From Monoraphidium neglectum (lineage: Eukaryota > Chlorophyta > Chlorophyceae > Sphaeropleales > Selenastraceae), in the NCBI RefSeq assembly GCF_000611645.1, contig NW_014012413.1, positions 1-15,775 of the forward strand: a stretch of DNA of 15,775 nt. The letters are read 5' to 3'. The notes below the pieces were generated by a model. It was not told the DNA's origin and did not search any database. It saw only the letters and a program-made list of their open reading frames with translations. Positions 1 through 8,811 of this stretch are shown here, one piece after another. The position numbers were made by a program, and so were the translations under genes. Numbering within the stretch: the stretch's first letter is position 1; each line of letters begins with the position of its first letter.

Positions 1-80
1 CCGCCGCCGCTGCCGTCGCTGCCGTTGTTGTCGCCGCCGTCGTCGTCGCCGCCGCTGCCGTCGCCGCCGTCGGCGTCCAC
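1..80. repeat. GC-rich trinucleotide-periodic low-complexity tract, possibly an exon end
   Basis: Almost every triplet here is ccg, tcg, ctg or ttg. On the minus strand one frame reads as an Asp/Gly/Ser-rich chain (starting V-D-A-D-G-G-D-G-S), preceded by a plausible acceptor (TTTAG, RC of 79-83). That resembles the acidic linkers of the large minus-strand gene to the right. On the plus strand a frame reads Pro/Ser/Leu-rich and stops with TGA at 88-90, like the tail of a Pro-rich algal wall protein. The tract runs off the left edge, so neither reading can be settled. The repeat is seen; both coding readings are inference. Confidence 0.4.
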
Positions 81-146
81 TAAACCCTGAAAATAGACCC
101 TGTCAAGGTCCTGAAGCGCTGTCTGAGTGGCGGGTTGCATGCGGGA

Positions 147-220
147 GACGGTGTAGCTCAGTTGGTTAGAGCGCGGTGCTGATAACGCCGAGGTCGTGAG
201 TTCGAGCCTCATCTCCGTCA
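147..220 (+). tRNA. tRNA-Ile (anticodon GAU)
   Basis: The full cloverleaf can be folded by eye. Acceptor stem is 147-153 with 213-219, D-stem 156-159 with 169-172, anticodon stem 174-178 with 186-190, T-stem 196-200 with 208-212, and discriminator A at 220. The anticodon loop CTGATAA (179-185) gives anticodon GAT at 181-183, which decodes Ile AUC/AUU. Internal promoter boxes are present: A box TAGCTCAGTTGG (154-165) and B box around GTTCGAGCC (200-208). No intron and no encoded CCA are seen. One T-T mismatch sits in the acceptor stem (152/214). The body resembles eukaryotic nuclear tRNA-Ile more than plastid trnI, whose gene normally carries a long intron. Most eukaryotic Ile genes carry AAU, so G34 is unusual. 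Confidence 0.93.
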
Positions 221-221
221 G

Positions 222-225
222 TTTT
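222..225 (+). terminator. RNA polymerase III T4 terminator of the tRNA gene
   Basis: Four Ts begin two bases after the discriminator base. This is the minimal Pol III stop signal and supports nuclear Pol III transcription of the tRNA rather than an organellar origin. Confidence 0.7.
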
Positions 226-300
226 GCTTCGTACCAACCACCGCTTACCCTCGGTTTGCCTGTCTTGTGTCAACTACCCATCAACACCAACACGCACGCC

Positions 301-810
301 TCAGCCCCTGCGGTTGCTGCGTTTTGCCACCCCTCTTTTGCCAGCACCAGAGAGCAGCCTGCGCGCCGCGACGCCTGCCACACCACCACCAGCAGCACGC
401 CGGCCCGCCGCTACCAGGTGCAGCGCAGCTGCTTGCGCCGCGCCACTTGCGCTGCCACGATTCTTTTTCTTGCCAGCCAGAGTGCACTGCTTGCTCACTT
501 CTGCTCCTGCCATTGGCTGCCCCGTCGCCGCTCCATCCGCCCGCCGCAGGCGCCTGCGCTTGGGCGCTGCCTGCTCATCAGGACCCTCCTCTGCGGCAGC
601 CAGCGGCGGCACGACCATCCCCCAGGCCGCCAGCGCCGCGTCGAGGCGCTCAAAGGCTGCCAGCAGCGCGGTAGTGGCGCCTGGCTGCGCACTGCTGCGC
701 GTCTGCCGCGTCCTCACCAGTGCCGCTCTGTGCGTTATTTTGCCTGCACGCCTCACGTCGCGTGACAGGTGCGGCAGCGAGCATGCGCCTGCCAGGTGGG
801 TCCGCAGCTG
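301..810 (-). CDS. Large gene, candidate terminal exon(s): helix plus basic NLS-like tail
   Basis: The frame is open from the acceptors CTCAAG/AAGCAG (807-810) to TGA at 303-301. Coding-like parts are LRTHLAGACSLPHLSRD, then TTALLAAFERLDAALAAWGM and PKRRRLRR (NLS-like). A GAC|GTGAGG donor at 756 and CAG acceptors at 703 or 685 would define a 54-72-nt mini-intron in the same phase. A GAA|GTGAGC donor near 504 could end the exon before a Lys-rich, AT-richer stretch, so the last 200 bp may be intron or UTR. The 3' end is therefore uncertain. Confidence 0.5.
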   Translation of the reverse strand, partial: QLRTHLAGACSLPHLSRDVRRAGKITHRAALVRTRQTRSSAQPGATTALLAAFERLDAALAAWGMVVPPLAAAEEGPDEQAAPKRRRLRRADGAATGQPMAGAEVSKQCTLAGKKKNRGSASGAAQAAALHLVAAGRRAAGGGVAGVAARRLLSGAGKRGVAKRSNRRG

Positions 811-3800
811 CTTGAGCACAAGCACAGGCATGAGGGGCAAAGAGGGGAGATGTGAACGGTTTCTTTCTGTGCCTGTAAAATGGCTGCAGTTTAGATGTTT
901 CCTCACCGGAGCATGTTGTCTCAAAGTGGCAGTATGGGCGAAGTATGGGGGCAACACAACATTTGCTAGCCCTGTGCGTCAGCCCGCAAGCACACGGCCA
1001 AATGCTCAGAGCCGGCGCTTCCCACCTGCAGCAAGGCTTGAAGGTCGAGGGTGCCTGGTGCCGGCGGGCGCTGCGGCCAGGCTCCCCGGCCACATTTGAC
1101 GGCTGCCTCATCCTGATCGCTTGAGCTGACGAGCTGCTCGCTCTCAGACTCACTGCTCCCGCTGCTTGTGCCGCTGTCGCCGCTGCTGCCGTTGCTGATG
1201 TCCTCACTCTCACTGGTGTCACTGCTTCCTAGATCAATCGGCCTGCCCTGACCAAAGGCGCGCTCCCGCACCTGGCCGCCGCTGCTGCTGCTGTCCCCGC
1301 CAGCCTCGCTGTCGCTTTCGCTGCTCTCGCTGCTGTCTTCGTCGCCGCCGCCGCTGCTCGTCCTGCTGCTCCCACTGCTGCTGCTGTCGGTACCATTGCC
1401 CATTGCAGCCGCCTCGGGTCGCACGCCAGCCCCTCGTCGCATCGCCCGCCGCCACTCCTCCAACCCCTGCCTGACCGCTCCGAAGTGCAGACCTCCACGT
1501 CCCGCCCCCCAATCATCTACGACAGGCAACCCCTCTGCCTCTGCAACACCAACACCATCACCGCCTTCACCATCGCCACTGCCACTGTCGCCGCTGCCGT
1601 CGCCCTCATCCGGCAGCGGTGTGTCGTAGAGCGCCGTGGCGCCCCGCAGCCCCGCGCCCCTCACGACGCCGCCGGTGCCAAGCACGTTGCCGCCCGCTGG
1701 GCGGCCGGCGGCCGCGTTCAGGCGGCGCGCCGTCCACTCTGCCATCTCTGCCACCCAGGCCGTCTGGCCCGTGGCGAGCTCGGCGTCGAGGGCAGGCTCG
1801 GCGAGGGCGACCAGGCCACGCCAGCCCAACAGGCCGGCGTCGAAAGCGCTGCGTTCCAAGGTGCAAAAGGTGCAGAGGTTGTACGAGTACTGTAAGGGCC
1901 AGGTGCCGTTTCAACGCTTTGCTTGGCCAGGCAGGGAAAGCCCAGCTGCAGCGCGATATCCTCTGCAGCAACACAAAGGCAGCTTGTCGCACCCCTGCAG
2001 GAGCCGGCCACCTCTGCTGGCCCCCGCTCACGTGCGCGTGACGTACAGCCCCCACCCATGGCAGGCCCTTGTTGCTGCCGGCATGCGGCGCAGAGCTGCC
2101 TGCAGCAGCGCAGCGCTGTCATGCTGGCCGCCGTCTGGTCGCTCGACTGCATTTAAGGGACGCGTCCTGCGTGTCTGCTCTTGTGGCTGACAACCCTCAC
2201 GCTGCTGCTGCTGCTGCGGCGGCGGCGGCGGCGGCAGGAGCCCTGGTGCACCGGAAGCGTCGGCCTGCCCTGACCTTTGCGTCGCCAGGTGCCCTGCCAG
2301 AGGCAGCAGCACGCACCCCGCCAGCGTCGTGTGCAGCCAAACATCCCACGCCAGACGCCCCCCTCCGCCGCTGCCGCGCGCTGCCGCCGCCGGCCCAACG
2401 CCGTCAAACGCCGTGGCAAAGCCGATGAGCGAGTCACACACGGGGGGTCCAAAAGGGCGTGCTGCCCACCGCGAGTACAGCAGCTGCAGCACGTGCAGCA
2501 CCCACCCCAGCACCGCGGGCCGCGCAATCGCGGCGCCCGGCGGCGGGCGGCGGCGGGCAGCGGTGGCGCAAGCCCTGCCGGGCAGGGTGTCCACCCAGCG
2601 GAGCTCCTGCGGCGGCAGCCCGGGGTCGGCTGGTGCGCGGCAGTCCAGCAGCAGGGACGTGGCGACGCAGTCCGCCAGCAGGGCGTCTTCGTCCTCGCCT
2701 GGGGTGGAGCGCGGGGATGGCCGCGGGAGTGGATGCAAAGGGCAGGTTGCAGTGGCGTGGCATGAGGCTTGATCGTGGGGATGCCGGCTGTGCTGCACCG
2801 CATGCGCAGGCCAAGCCGCCTTGACTCGCCTCACTTCGCACGGTACGGATCAAGCAGCCCTGCCCGCGGTGGAGCCATGCAAGGAGACTCACGTGCCGCT
2901 GTGCCCTCCTGCGGCGCTGACAGAAAGGCTAGGAGCTCTTGCATCGAGCCCAGCCAGCCGCTGCCAAACACACGCGCGTAGTAGGCGTGCGTGCTCGCCG
3001 CCAGGCACGACCGCAGGCTGTGCGGCAGCAGCGCCTGCCGCGCCACCGCCCGCGCCTCCTGCCCCAGCCCCTCCCGCGCGCACGCCGCCGCCAGCGGCAG
3101 CAGCGCGATGCTCGGCGCGGCGCGCGCCGCGGCGAATGCCAGGGCCCGCAGCAGCGGGCGGCGCGCGGCCGCGCTCGGCGCCGCGGCCAGGCACTCAAGG
3201 CAGAGCCGGAGCATCAGCTCGGGGCGCCGCGTCGCCCTCGCATGGGCGGCCGGCCGGGCGCCTGGGTCGGCGTAAAGGCTCCAGAGCACAACATAAGGAT
3301 CCCAACCCTGCTCGGTCAGCGGGTAGAGATCCCCGGCTGCGGCGGGCGCGCGGCCGCCGAGCTCGAAGTCTGCAGCAGCCGCGCGCCAGGCGAGGGGGCT
3401 GTGCTCGCCAGGCGCCCTGCCGTCTGCATCCGGGTCGCCGTCGCCCACCGCCGCCGCGCGCGCCACGTCGGCGCTCACGGCATGCATCAGGCGCGATACG
3501 GCCGCACTGAGCTGCGGCTCGGTGGGGCGGCCGTGCTCGCCGGCGGCAAAGCTGTGAAGCCGGAAGGCCGGGGCATGGTGGGCGGCGCAGGCGGCGCAGT
3601 CGTTTGGGCCCGACCCTAGCAGCTCTTCCCTGGAGAGGGATATGGCTGGTGGGGGCCCTGGAGCATGGGAATCGGAGGCGGGCACAAGAGAGAAGGCCGT
3701 TAAAAACCGAGCATGCCAGGGAACGGGCTGGCGGCGCGCTCGCTCTCAGCGCGGTCATGCGCATTGATGCGGCGCAGGGTTTCCTGCAGTGAGACGCAAA

Positions 3801-6800
3801 GCACAAGGGCTGCACGCCTGCGGGCCTCGCAGCTGGGCGCCGCGACCCCCATCGTCAAAACTCACGATGGCTCAGCGGCTCCCAGGGCTGCGATTCAAGG
3901 ACGCACGACCGCCACGCCGCCTCGCGAGAGGGCTGCGACTGCATCCACTGGCCGGACCTTGGGCCGGCGGTAGACGCGCCCGCGCCGCCCTCTAGCACCC
4001 TCACTGTCTTGACTGACATGGCGCCGCCCGCGTCGCGCCACCCGTCGCCCCACCCCCGCTGCTCCCCCGCCGCCGCGCACCAAGCCAGCGCCGCGAGCGC
4101 CGCCCCGACGCGGCAGCCGCCGGCGGCGTCGCCCTCGCGGGCGCGGCGCCAGCGCACGGCCCTGGCCAGGTCTGCGAGCGCGGCCCCTAGGCCGCCGAGC
4201 TGCTGCTGGCCCTGCGGCGCACCCTGGCTGTCGCTGTGCCCCTTGACCAATTCCGCCATCAGGGACGCAAGGGGCCCGGCTGCGTTCGCATGCTCTGCTG
4301 GATCTGTATGGGCAGATGCCCTGCTGCCGGTGCTGCAGCCCGCATCTGCAGCCGCCGCCGCCGCCGCCACAGCCGCAGAGGCCGCTGAGGCTCTGAGCAC
4401 TGCCGCCGGCTGCGCCCCCTCGCCGCCGAGCGGAGGCGCCGCCCGCTCCCGCTGCTGCGCGCCGCCCCGTTCGGCCGCCACGCCGACGCGCTCGCGGCGC
4501 GGCGGCGGCGCGTTGCCCTGTGTGCGGCGCACCCAGCTGCCTTGTAGGCTGCCCATCAGCGCCCGCGTCACCAGCGCAACATCAGCCTCGTCGCGCGCCG
4601 TCAAGTGCAGCAGCCACTCCGCGCCGCACCACGCCGGTGCCCACCGCCACCACGCGCCCCCAGGGGGAAGAGCCACCCAGCGGCCGTCGCAGCTGGGGAG
4701 CTGCAGCAGTGCGCGGGCCAGGCCCGCGGCGGTGGGCGTGTGGCCGGCGGCGGCCAGGCGCGCCATAGCGGCGTGGGCAAGGGCTGTAGATAGAGGAGCA
4801 GCGGTTGACTCCGAGTCAAAGCCACCTGCCCAAACAAAGGGGTTGAGTGAAGCAGAGCAGTGTGGTTGCAGCAGAACAATGGCAAGCGCGGGCTGTGGAG
4901 CGGTCTTGTGGAAGACGAGGGGCAGGAGGCCCAGGGGTGGCCCAGACGTGCGTTGGACCCACGAGCCTTGTTTTGCAACTGCCGCGCACGTCGGTACCCC
5001 TTTTGGCAGCATGCTGCAAGCGCAGGTGGCTGCAAAAAAGGTCAACATTGACAATTGCTCCACCCAACAATGACGACTCACGCCAGCCATCATGCAGAAT
5101 GACGTGCAGCGCCCCCGCCGCGACGGCCGCCGCCGCCACCGGCGCGCGCGCGATCAGGGCGCCCGGCAGCGCCGCGCCGCCCAATGTGGCCGCCACCTTC
5201 GATGCCTCTACAGCGGCGCCGCTCCACAGCTGCAGCAGCGTCCAATGGGGCTGCCCGTGCGCGGCGCGCAAGTCAGACATTGCTGCGCGCCGGCTTTCTT
5301 GCGCCGTGGGCGCCCAAGGCGCCGCGCGCCCGGCGCCGGCGGCCGCGCATGCGGCGGCGTCGCGTCCCAGCCGCTCCCAGGCCGGCGCGAAGAGCGCGTC
5401 CACCGCCAGCGCTGCCAGGGGCGCCGTCGCGCCAGGGCCGTCGCCGCCTGCGGCGTCCTCCCGCAGCTCTGCCCTCTGTGCCGCGTCGATTGCTGCGTGC
5501 AAGGTGTGATACGCCATCGGAACCAACCCCTGCGCAGCCAGCCGGCGCCCCGCCGGCAGCAGCCACGCCGGCAGCTCGAACTCTGCCGTGCCTGCCGCAG
5601 CGTCGCCGCTGGCGCAGTGCGCGAGCGCGGGCGGCCACCCCGGGGCGCACGCCCAGGGGCCCGCCGCGGCCGGGCACAGGTCGAGAGCGAGCTGCAGGCT
5701 GGCGGCGGCGGGGACTGCAGGATCAAGCAGCGCCGCGCGCAGCAGCGCCAGCAGCAAGCCCCGCGCGCCCTCCCTCTCGGCGCCGGCCGCCGCCGCCGCG
5801 ACGGCGGGCAGGAGCGCGGCCGCCGCGCGCGCGGACGCCGGGGCGCCGTCCTTGAGAAGGCAGACCGCCGCCTCGGCCAGACTGCCGGTCGCGCGGCCGA
5901 GGGCCGACACGAGCTGCCGAATCCCTTCCGAGCCTCCGCCCTCGCCGCCGCTGCCGCCGTCGCCGCCGTGGCTGCTCGCGCTCTCCGCGTCATCCTGAAA
6001 GGCCAATTCAAAGCGCAGAAACGACAGCCGCAGGTTGGTCATGGCCGCCGGCTCCCTGCCTTGCCAGTAGGCCGCCGCCTCGCCGCCCAAGCCGCCGCCA
6101 GACGCCGAGGCCAGCGGCTGCAAGCTGTCGGGATGACTGAGTCGCTCTGACGCCAGGGCGGCCGCAAGGGGCGGAGCGTCCCACGAGTGTAGCGCAGCCA
6201 GCGCCTAGGATGGGGGCACGAGGCATCCGCAGACGGGGATGCCGGCACGGCAGACAGCCGTTTGATGGTGGACGATGCTGCGACATGCACAGAAGTGCGC
6301 GCACGCACGTGAAAGGCGACACTCGCGGCCGCCGCACTCCTGCGCGAGCCGAGCCTGGGCTTTTGCCCTGATGCGTCTCTGCTTGCGACTCGCACGCCCC
6401 CATTTACACCCCAAAAAATAACGAGCTCAACAATGCCAGCCCCACAAACCCACCCACCACGGGGCCACCCCACCTCGACATACTCCACTGGGACCCAGGC
6501 AGGCATGCGGCCACGCAACAACCCACGCGTGCGCCCGCTGCCGTAAACACGCACGCGCCCGCACCCACCACAAGCTGCAGCTGCGCCTCCAGCGCCAGAA
6601 CGCCCTCCGGCCCGAGCCCCGGCAGCGGCGACCTGGCCAGCACGCCCGCGACCCGCGCGAGCGCCCGCCGCGCCGGCGGCGGCAGGCGCGCCACCAGCAA
6701 CAGCGCCGCCAGGCCGCGGGCGAGGTCGGGCGCATCGCACCCGCCGCCGCCGCCACCGCAGGCGCCGCCGGCTCGGCGGCCCGTGCGGCGCCTGGCAGCG

Positions 6801-8611
6801 GGGTCGGCGCTCAGCGCTGCTGACAGGCGGTGCAGCAGCTCGGCGGCAGCTGCCACCGGGCGGCCGGCCGCAAGCTCCGCGGCCGCGCGGGCAAGGCCTG
6901 CGCGCGCCTGTGGGGAATTATTTTCGGGGGGAGCAAGGACGGGGGTGGCTGAGGACGTGGGACAGGGGTTGGTGGAGACGGGGGTTGGTGGAGAAGGGGG
7001 TGCATACTAGTGGTACTCAGCAGCGCGCGCCAGTAACTGCTCAACCACGTAATCAAGTCAAAGAGGCGTTTTCTGCATCTGCGTGGTTGTTCCCAGCACA
7101 AGCGGCACATAATCTCCACAAACAAACAACCACGCTTTGCCCCGTACCTTCCCATGCTGCACATTTGCTGTGAGCCCGAGCGCGGCCCACAGCAAGCAGC
7201 CGTGCGGCGCGGCAACCGTACCCCCGCCGCCCGCCGGCCCGCGCGGCCGCAGCGGGCGCCGCTGCAGTTCCAGCAGCAACCGCGGGCGCGCGCCCCAGCC
7301 AGACCGCCGCGGCGGCCGCGGCTGGCGCCCGGCCTGGAGGTCGGCCGCGGCTCTCGCGCGAGCCCGTTCAGCCACGAGCTCTGCCCAGTGCTCCTCCAAA
7401 CTGCACAGCACCTCCTCGCCCGCCGCGTCGCTGCCCCGCCAGTCGCGCGCGCCGTGGGTGGACGGCGACGCGCCGGCGCCCCTGACCGCCGAGTGCCGTT
7501 CTGCCAGCTGCCCGGCAGGCGCACGCTGCTGCCTGCCGGCTGTGCTCGCGCGTTGACTCGGCCGCGGCTCGCCCAACGCGTGGACCCACCAATCTCTTGG
7601 ATCCAAGTCATCTGCGTCATATTCCTGGCTGCTGTTACCGGATGAGGGTTGTGAGGATTGGCTCGCGCCAACACTGCTGCTGCCGCTGCCGCTGCTGCTG
7701 TCATTTTCATAGTCGTCACTGCTGCCACTGCCGTCAAACACGCCGCTGTCGCCGCCGCTCGTTGCGCGCGGCGGGGCGCCCTCGCCATCCCCCCCGTCAT
7801 CTACCGCTGTAGTGGCGTCAGCGTCGGCGACGAGGTCCGCAGCGGAAGGCAGGCAGCCGCCGCGCCCAGGGCAGCCGCGGCGCTCGGTGGGGATAAGATG
7901 GAGGGTGACTCCTAGGCGCTGCGCGGCAGGGGACGGCAGCCAGCAGGCGGCAGACAGAACGTCGCCATCGCCACTGCCGCTGCTGCCCCCGACTGCGCCT
8001 CGGCCCCACTCAGACGGCCGAGCCCGCGCCGCTGCCGTGGGCCCGCCGTCGCGCGCCCCGTCCCCCACAGCAGCGGCCTCCACCATCGCGCGCGCCGCGG
8101 GGTCAGAGGAGCAGATCAGCGCCGCTGCTGTGCAGAGTGGGCACAGGCTGAAGCGCCGCGACGCGTAGGCCCAGCCATCTGGGTTTGGGCCGCTGCGGCA
8201 GTTGAGGAGGCCCCATTCGCTGCTGCCGTGGGGGCCAGACTGCGTGCCCTGCCGCTGCACACCTGTCTGCACACGTAACCACAGGTCGACATCCAGCGGC
8301 GCGCTACCTAGGCCCTGCCCGGCGGCGGGCCACAAGTGCTCTGTGCAGGCTGACCAACCGCGCAGCTCGGCAAGCTTGCTGGCGTCAGGCCGCGCCTGGA
8401 GCCGCACATGCACAACCGAATCGCCGGCGCTGTCCCAGGCGGAGTGGGGTTCGCGAGCCGCTGCGATGGGGCGCACGCTGCCAATGAGGTGCAACGCTAG
8501 AGCCCATGCGTCCGCCTCGGTCAGAGCCTGTACTGTCTCGATCATAGATGCTACCTGGTGACCATCCCGCCAGATCACAGCCAGGACGCGAACGCGTTTG
8601 CCAGGGACGCC
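301..8611 (-). CDS. Large multi-exon gene for an unrecognised ~2,200-residue alpha-helical, Ser/Asp-rich protein
   Basis: Spliced minus-strand gene rebuilt from reading frames and splice sites. Exons are 8611-7148, 6907-6569, 6204-5082, 4825-3866, 3657-2893, 2698-2032, 1848-1026 and about 807-301. Introns are 240, 364, 256, 208, 194, 183 and about 218 nt. Junction phases (0,0,1,1,1,2,0) match at each of these joins. The protein is dominated by Ala/Leu-rich amphipathic helices (best in exons 2-5), suggesting an ARM/HEAT/TPR-type solenoid scaffold. These are separated by acidic or Gly/Ser linkers near residues 260-342, 671-695 and 1926-2022. A C-P-L-C motif lies at residues 157-160 and a basic PKRRRLRR patch near 2127-2134. 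No catalytic motif was seen. A nuclear, phosphorylated scaffold is inference. Two or more adjacent genes cannot be excluded, but the continuous phase agreement argues for one. The first in-frame ATG of the rebuilt frame is at 8545-8543. Confidence 0.72.
1026..1848 (-). CDS. Large gene, exon 7: helical start then long acidic Ser-rich domain
   Basis: The phase-2 acceptor GGAACGCAG (1849) gives AFDAGLLGWRGLVALAEPAL and AEWTARRLNAAAGR. From about residue 1926 to 2022 the chain is Ser/Glu/Asp-rich with many S-x-x-E/D sites such as SSESSESDSEAGG and SDTSESED, typical casein-kinase-2-like clusters. The preferred end is CTGCAG|GTGGGA at 1025. If this donor is unused, the frame reads on and stops at TAG (968-966), an alternative C-terminus. 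Upstream, YSYNLCTFCTLER is open in the same frame after a CTTACAG acceptor but does not match the donor phase. Confidence 0.72.
2032..2698 (-). CDS. Large gene, exon 6: helical segment with Pro/Gln run
   Basis: It starts after GCTCCACCCCAG with GEDEDALLADCVATSLLLDC, includes LGWVLHVLQLLYSRWAARPF and LAWDVWLHTTLAGCVLLPLA (hydrophobic helices, possibly buried rather than membrane), then a Pro6-Gln5 run encoded by (CGG)n/(CAG)n. It ends GWGLYVTR at a CAC|GTGAGC donor directly before an in-frame TGA. A possible 54-nt, frame-neutral intron (2200-2147) lies inside; see findings. Confidence 0.75.
2893..3657 (-). CDS. Large gene, exon 5: conserved-looking helical core
   Basis: Two acceptors in the same phase are possible: exon start at 3657 (after GCTCCAG, first AG after a TTTTTAAC branch-like site) or 3645 (after CCACCAG). 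The exon holds the least biased, most globular sequence of the gene: LTEQGWDPYVVLWSLYADPG, LMLRLCLECLAAAPSAAARR and ASTHAYYARVFGSGWLGSMQ, mostly helices. It ends at GCAC|GTGAGT in phase 1. It is the best segment for a homology search. Confidence 0.78.
3866..4825 (-). CDS. Large gene, exon 4: helical segment with low-complexity Ala/Gln loop
   Basis: The acceptor TTTGTTTGGGCAG leads into GFDSESTAAPLSTALAHAAM after the split Arg codon. Helical segments include GLARALLQLPSC, AEWLLHLTARDEADVALVTR and ALADLARAVRWRRA. The exon ends SQPWEPLSH plus one base at a strong C|GTGAGT donor (3865), a few codons before an in-frame TGA, which supports real splicing there. An earlier donor (ACA|GTGAGG at 4004) is possible, but its phase does not fit the next exon. 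Confidence 0.78.
5082..6204 (-). CDS. Large gene, exon 3: Ala-rich helical repeats
   Basis: The exon starts after CCCATCCTAG and ends at TGGC|GTGAGT, leaving one base that completes an Arg codon in exon 4. After SLQPLASASGGG and AMTNLRLSFLRFELAFQ comes a Gly/Ser/Asp/Glu linker (about residues 671-695). Then follow several Ala/Leu helices such as LLLALLRAALLDPAVPAAAS and FELPAWLLPAGRRLAAQGL. Helix-turn-helix spacing suggests a solenoid. No repeat consensus was strong enough to name the family. Confidence 0.8.
6569..6907 (-). CDS. Large gene, exon 2 (113 codons): Ala/Leu helices
   Basis: The exon begins after TTCCCCACAG and ends at GTG|GTGGGT, phase 0 at both ends. It reads ARAGLARAAAELAAGRPVAA with further Leu/Ala/Arg helices, split by a Gly/Cys-rich loop (GGACGGGGGGC). 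The chosen donor gives LEAQLQLV joined to ALAALHSWDAPP, a smooth helical join. Later GT sites (CGC|GTGGGT) are possible alternatives. The upstream intron is AT-richer, with a TTATTTTC-type run on the plus strand at 6918-6925. Confidence 0.78.
7148..8611 (-). CDS. Large gene, exon 1 (488 codons): CPLC motif and acidic Ser-rich linker
   Basis: The frame opens after the acceptor TTGCTAG and reads GVPGKRVRVLAVIWRDGHQ before reaching Met (8545). That smooth run suggests the true exon begins upstream of the Met. Residues 1-130 look globular. FSLCPLCTAAALICSSD (about 154-170) could be half of a zinc site. Residues 260-342 are an acidic Ser/Gly/Asp tract ending in DADDLDPRDWW. A basic Arg-rich stretch follows, and the exon ends LTANVQHGK at an AAG|GTACGG donor. 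Confidence 0.8.
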
Positions 8612-8713
8612 CTAGCAACGCGCTGGAACGATTTTTGTGCTTGCCTTGCAACTTGTTGGCACCGTATGAGGGGCGCTCTGAGAGATCGAAAAGATGACTG
8701 CCTGCAGCTTCAC

Positions 8714-8808
8714 TGCAGTGCCAAGACCAGCAGCTTCCCAAACATTGGACCAATTGCATTTGCCCACATAGGGCACGCTTAGTTTTGGGGTGCTGCCTGT
8801 TCTAGTGA
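8714..8808 (-). CDS. Candidate upstream exon of the large minus-strand gene
   Basis: This minus-strand stretch reads S-T-P-K-L-S-V-P-Y-V-G-K-C-N-W-S-N-V-W and then EAAGLGTA before a GTGAAG donor at 8713. A 102-nt intron would join it in phase 0 to the exon that starts after TAG at 8611. It has no in-frame ATG, so if real the start lies in a further exon upstream. The alternative is that translation starts at the ATG at 8545 and this is 5' UTR. Phase agreement is seen; exon status is inference. Confidence 0.3.
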
Positions 8809-8811
8809 TCA

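Noticed and set aside
650..728. Alternative C-terminus reading GEDAADAQQCAARRHYRAAG
   Set aside because: It overlaps the longer, better-biased frame through 680-505, and no matching donor phase was found.
1848..2031. Extra mini-exon reading EDIALQLGFPCLAKQS inside intron 6
   Set aside because: It looks coding, but using it needs introns of 37 and 26 nt. A single 183-nt intron with matching phase 2 is more credible.
3855..5093. A single 412-residue minus-strand ORF
   Set aside because: Its first ~90 residues are the intron at 5081-4826, which has a perfect GTGAGT donor and a CAG acceptor, so it was split into exon 4 rather than kept whole.
4009..6150. Long plus-strand ORFs (354 and 352 residues) antisense to exons 3 and 4
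   Set aside because: They are Arg/Pro/Ala-rich mirror images of the minus-strand codons. The minus strand has phase-matched splice sites and a more protein-like residue mix.
8543..8578. GTG at 8578 as a start codon
   Set aside because: This is a eukaryotic gene. The frame is open further upstream to an acceptor at 8612, and the first ATG is at 8545.
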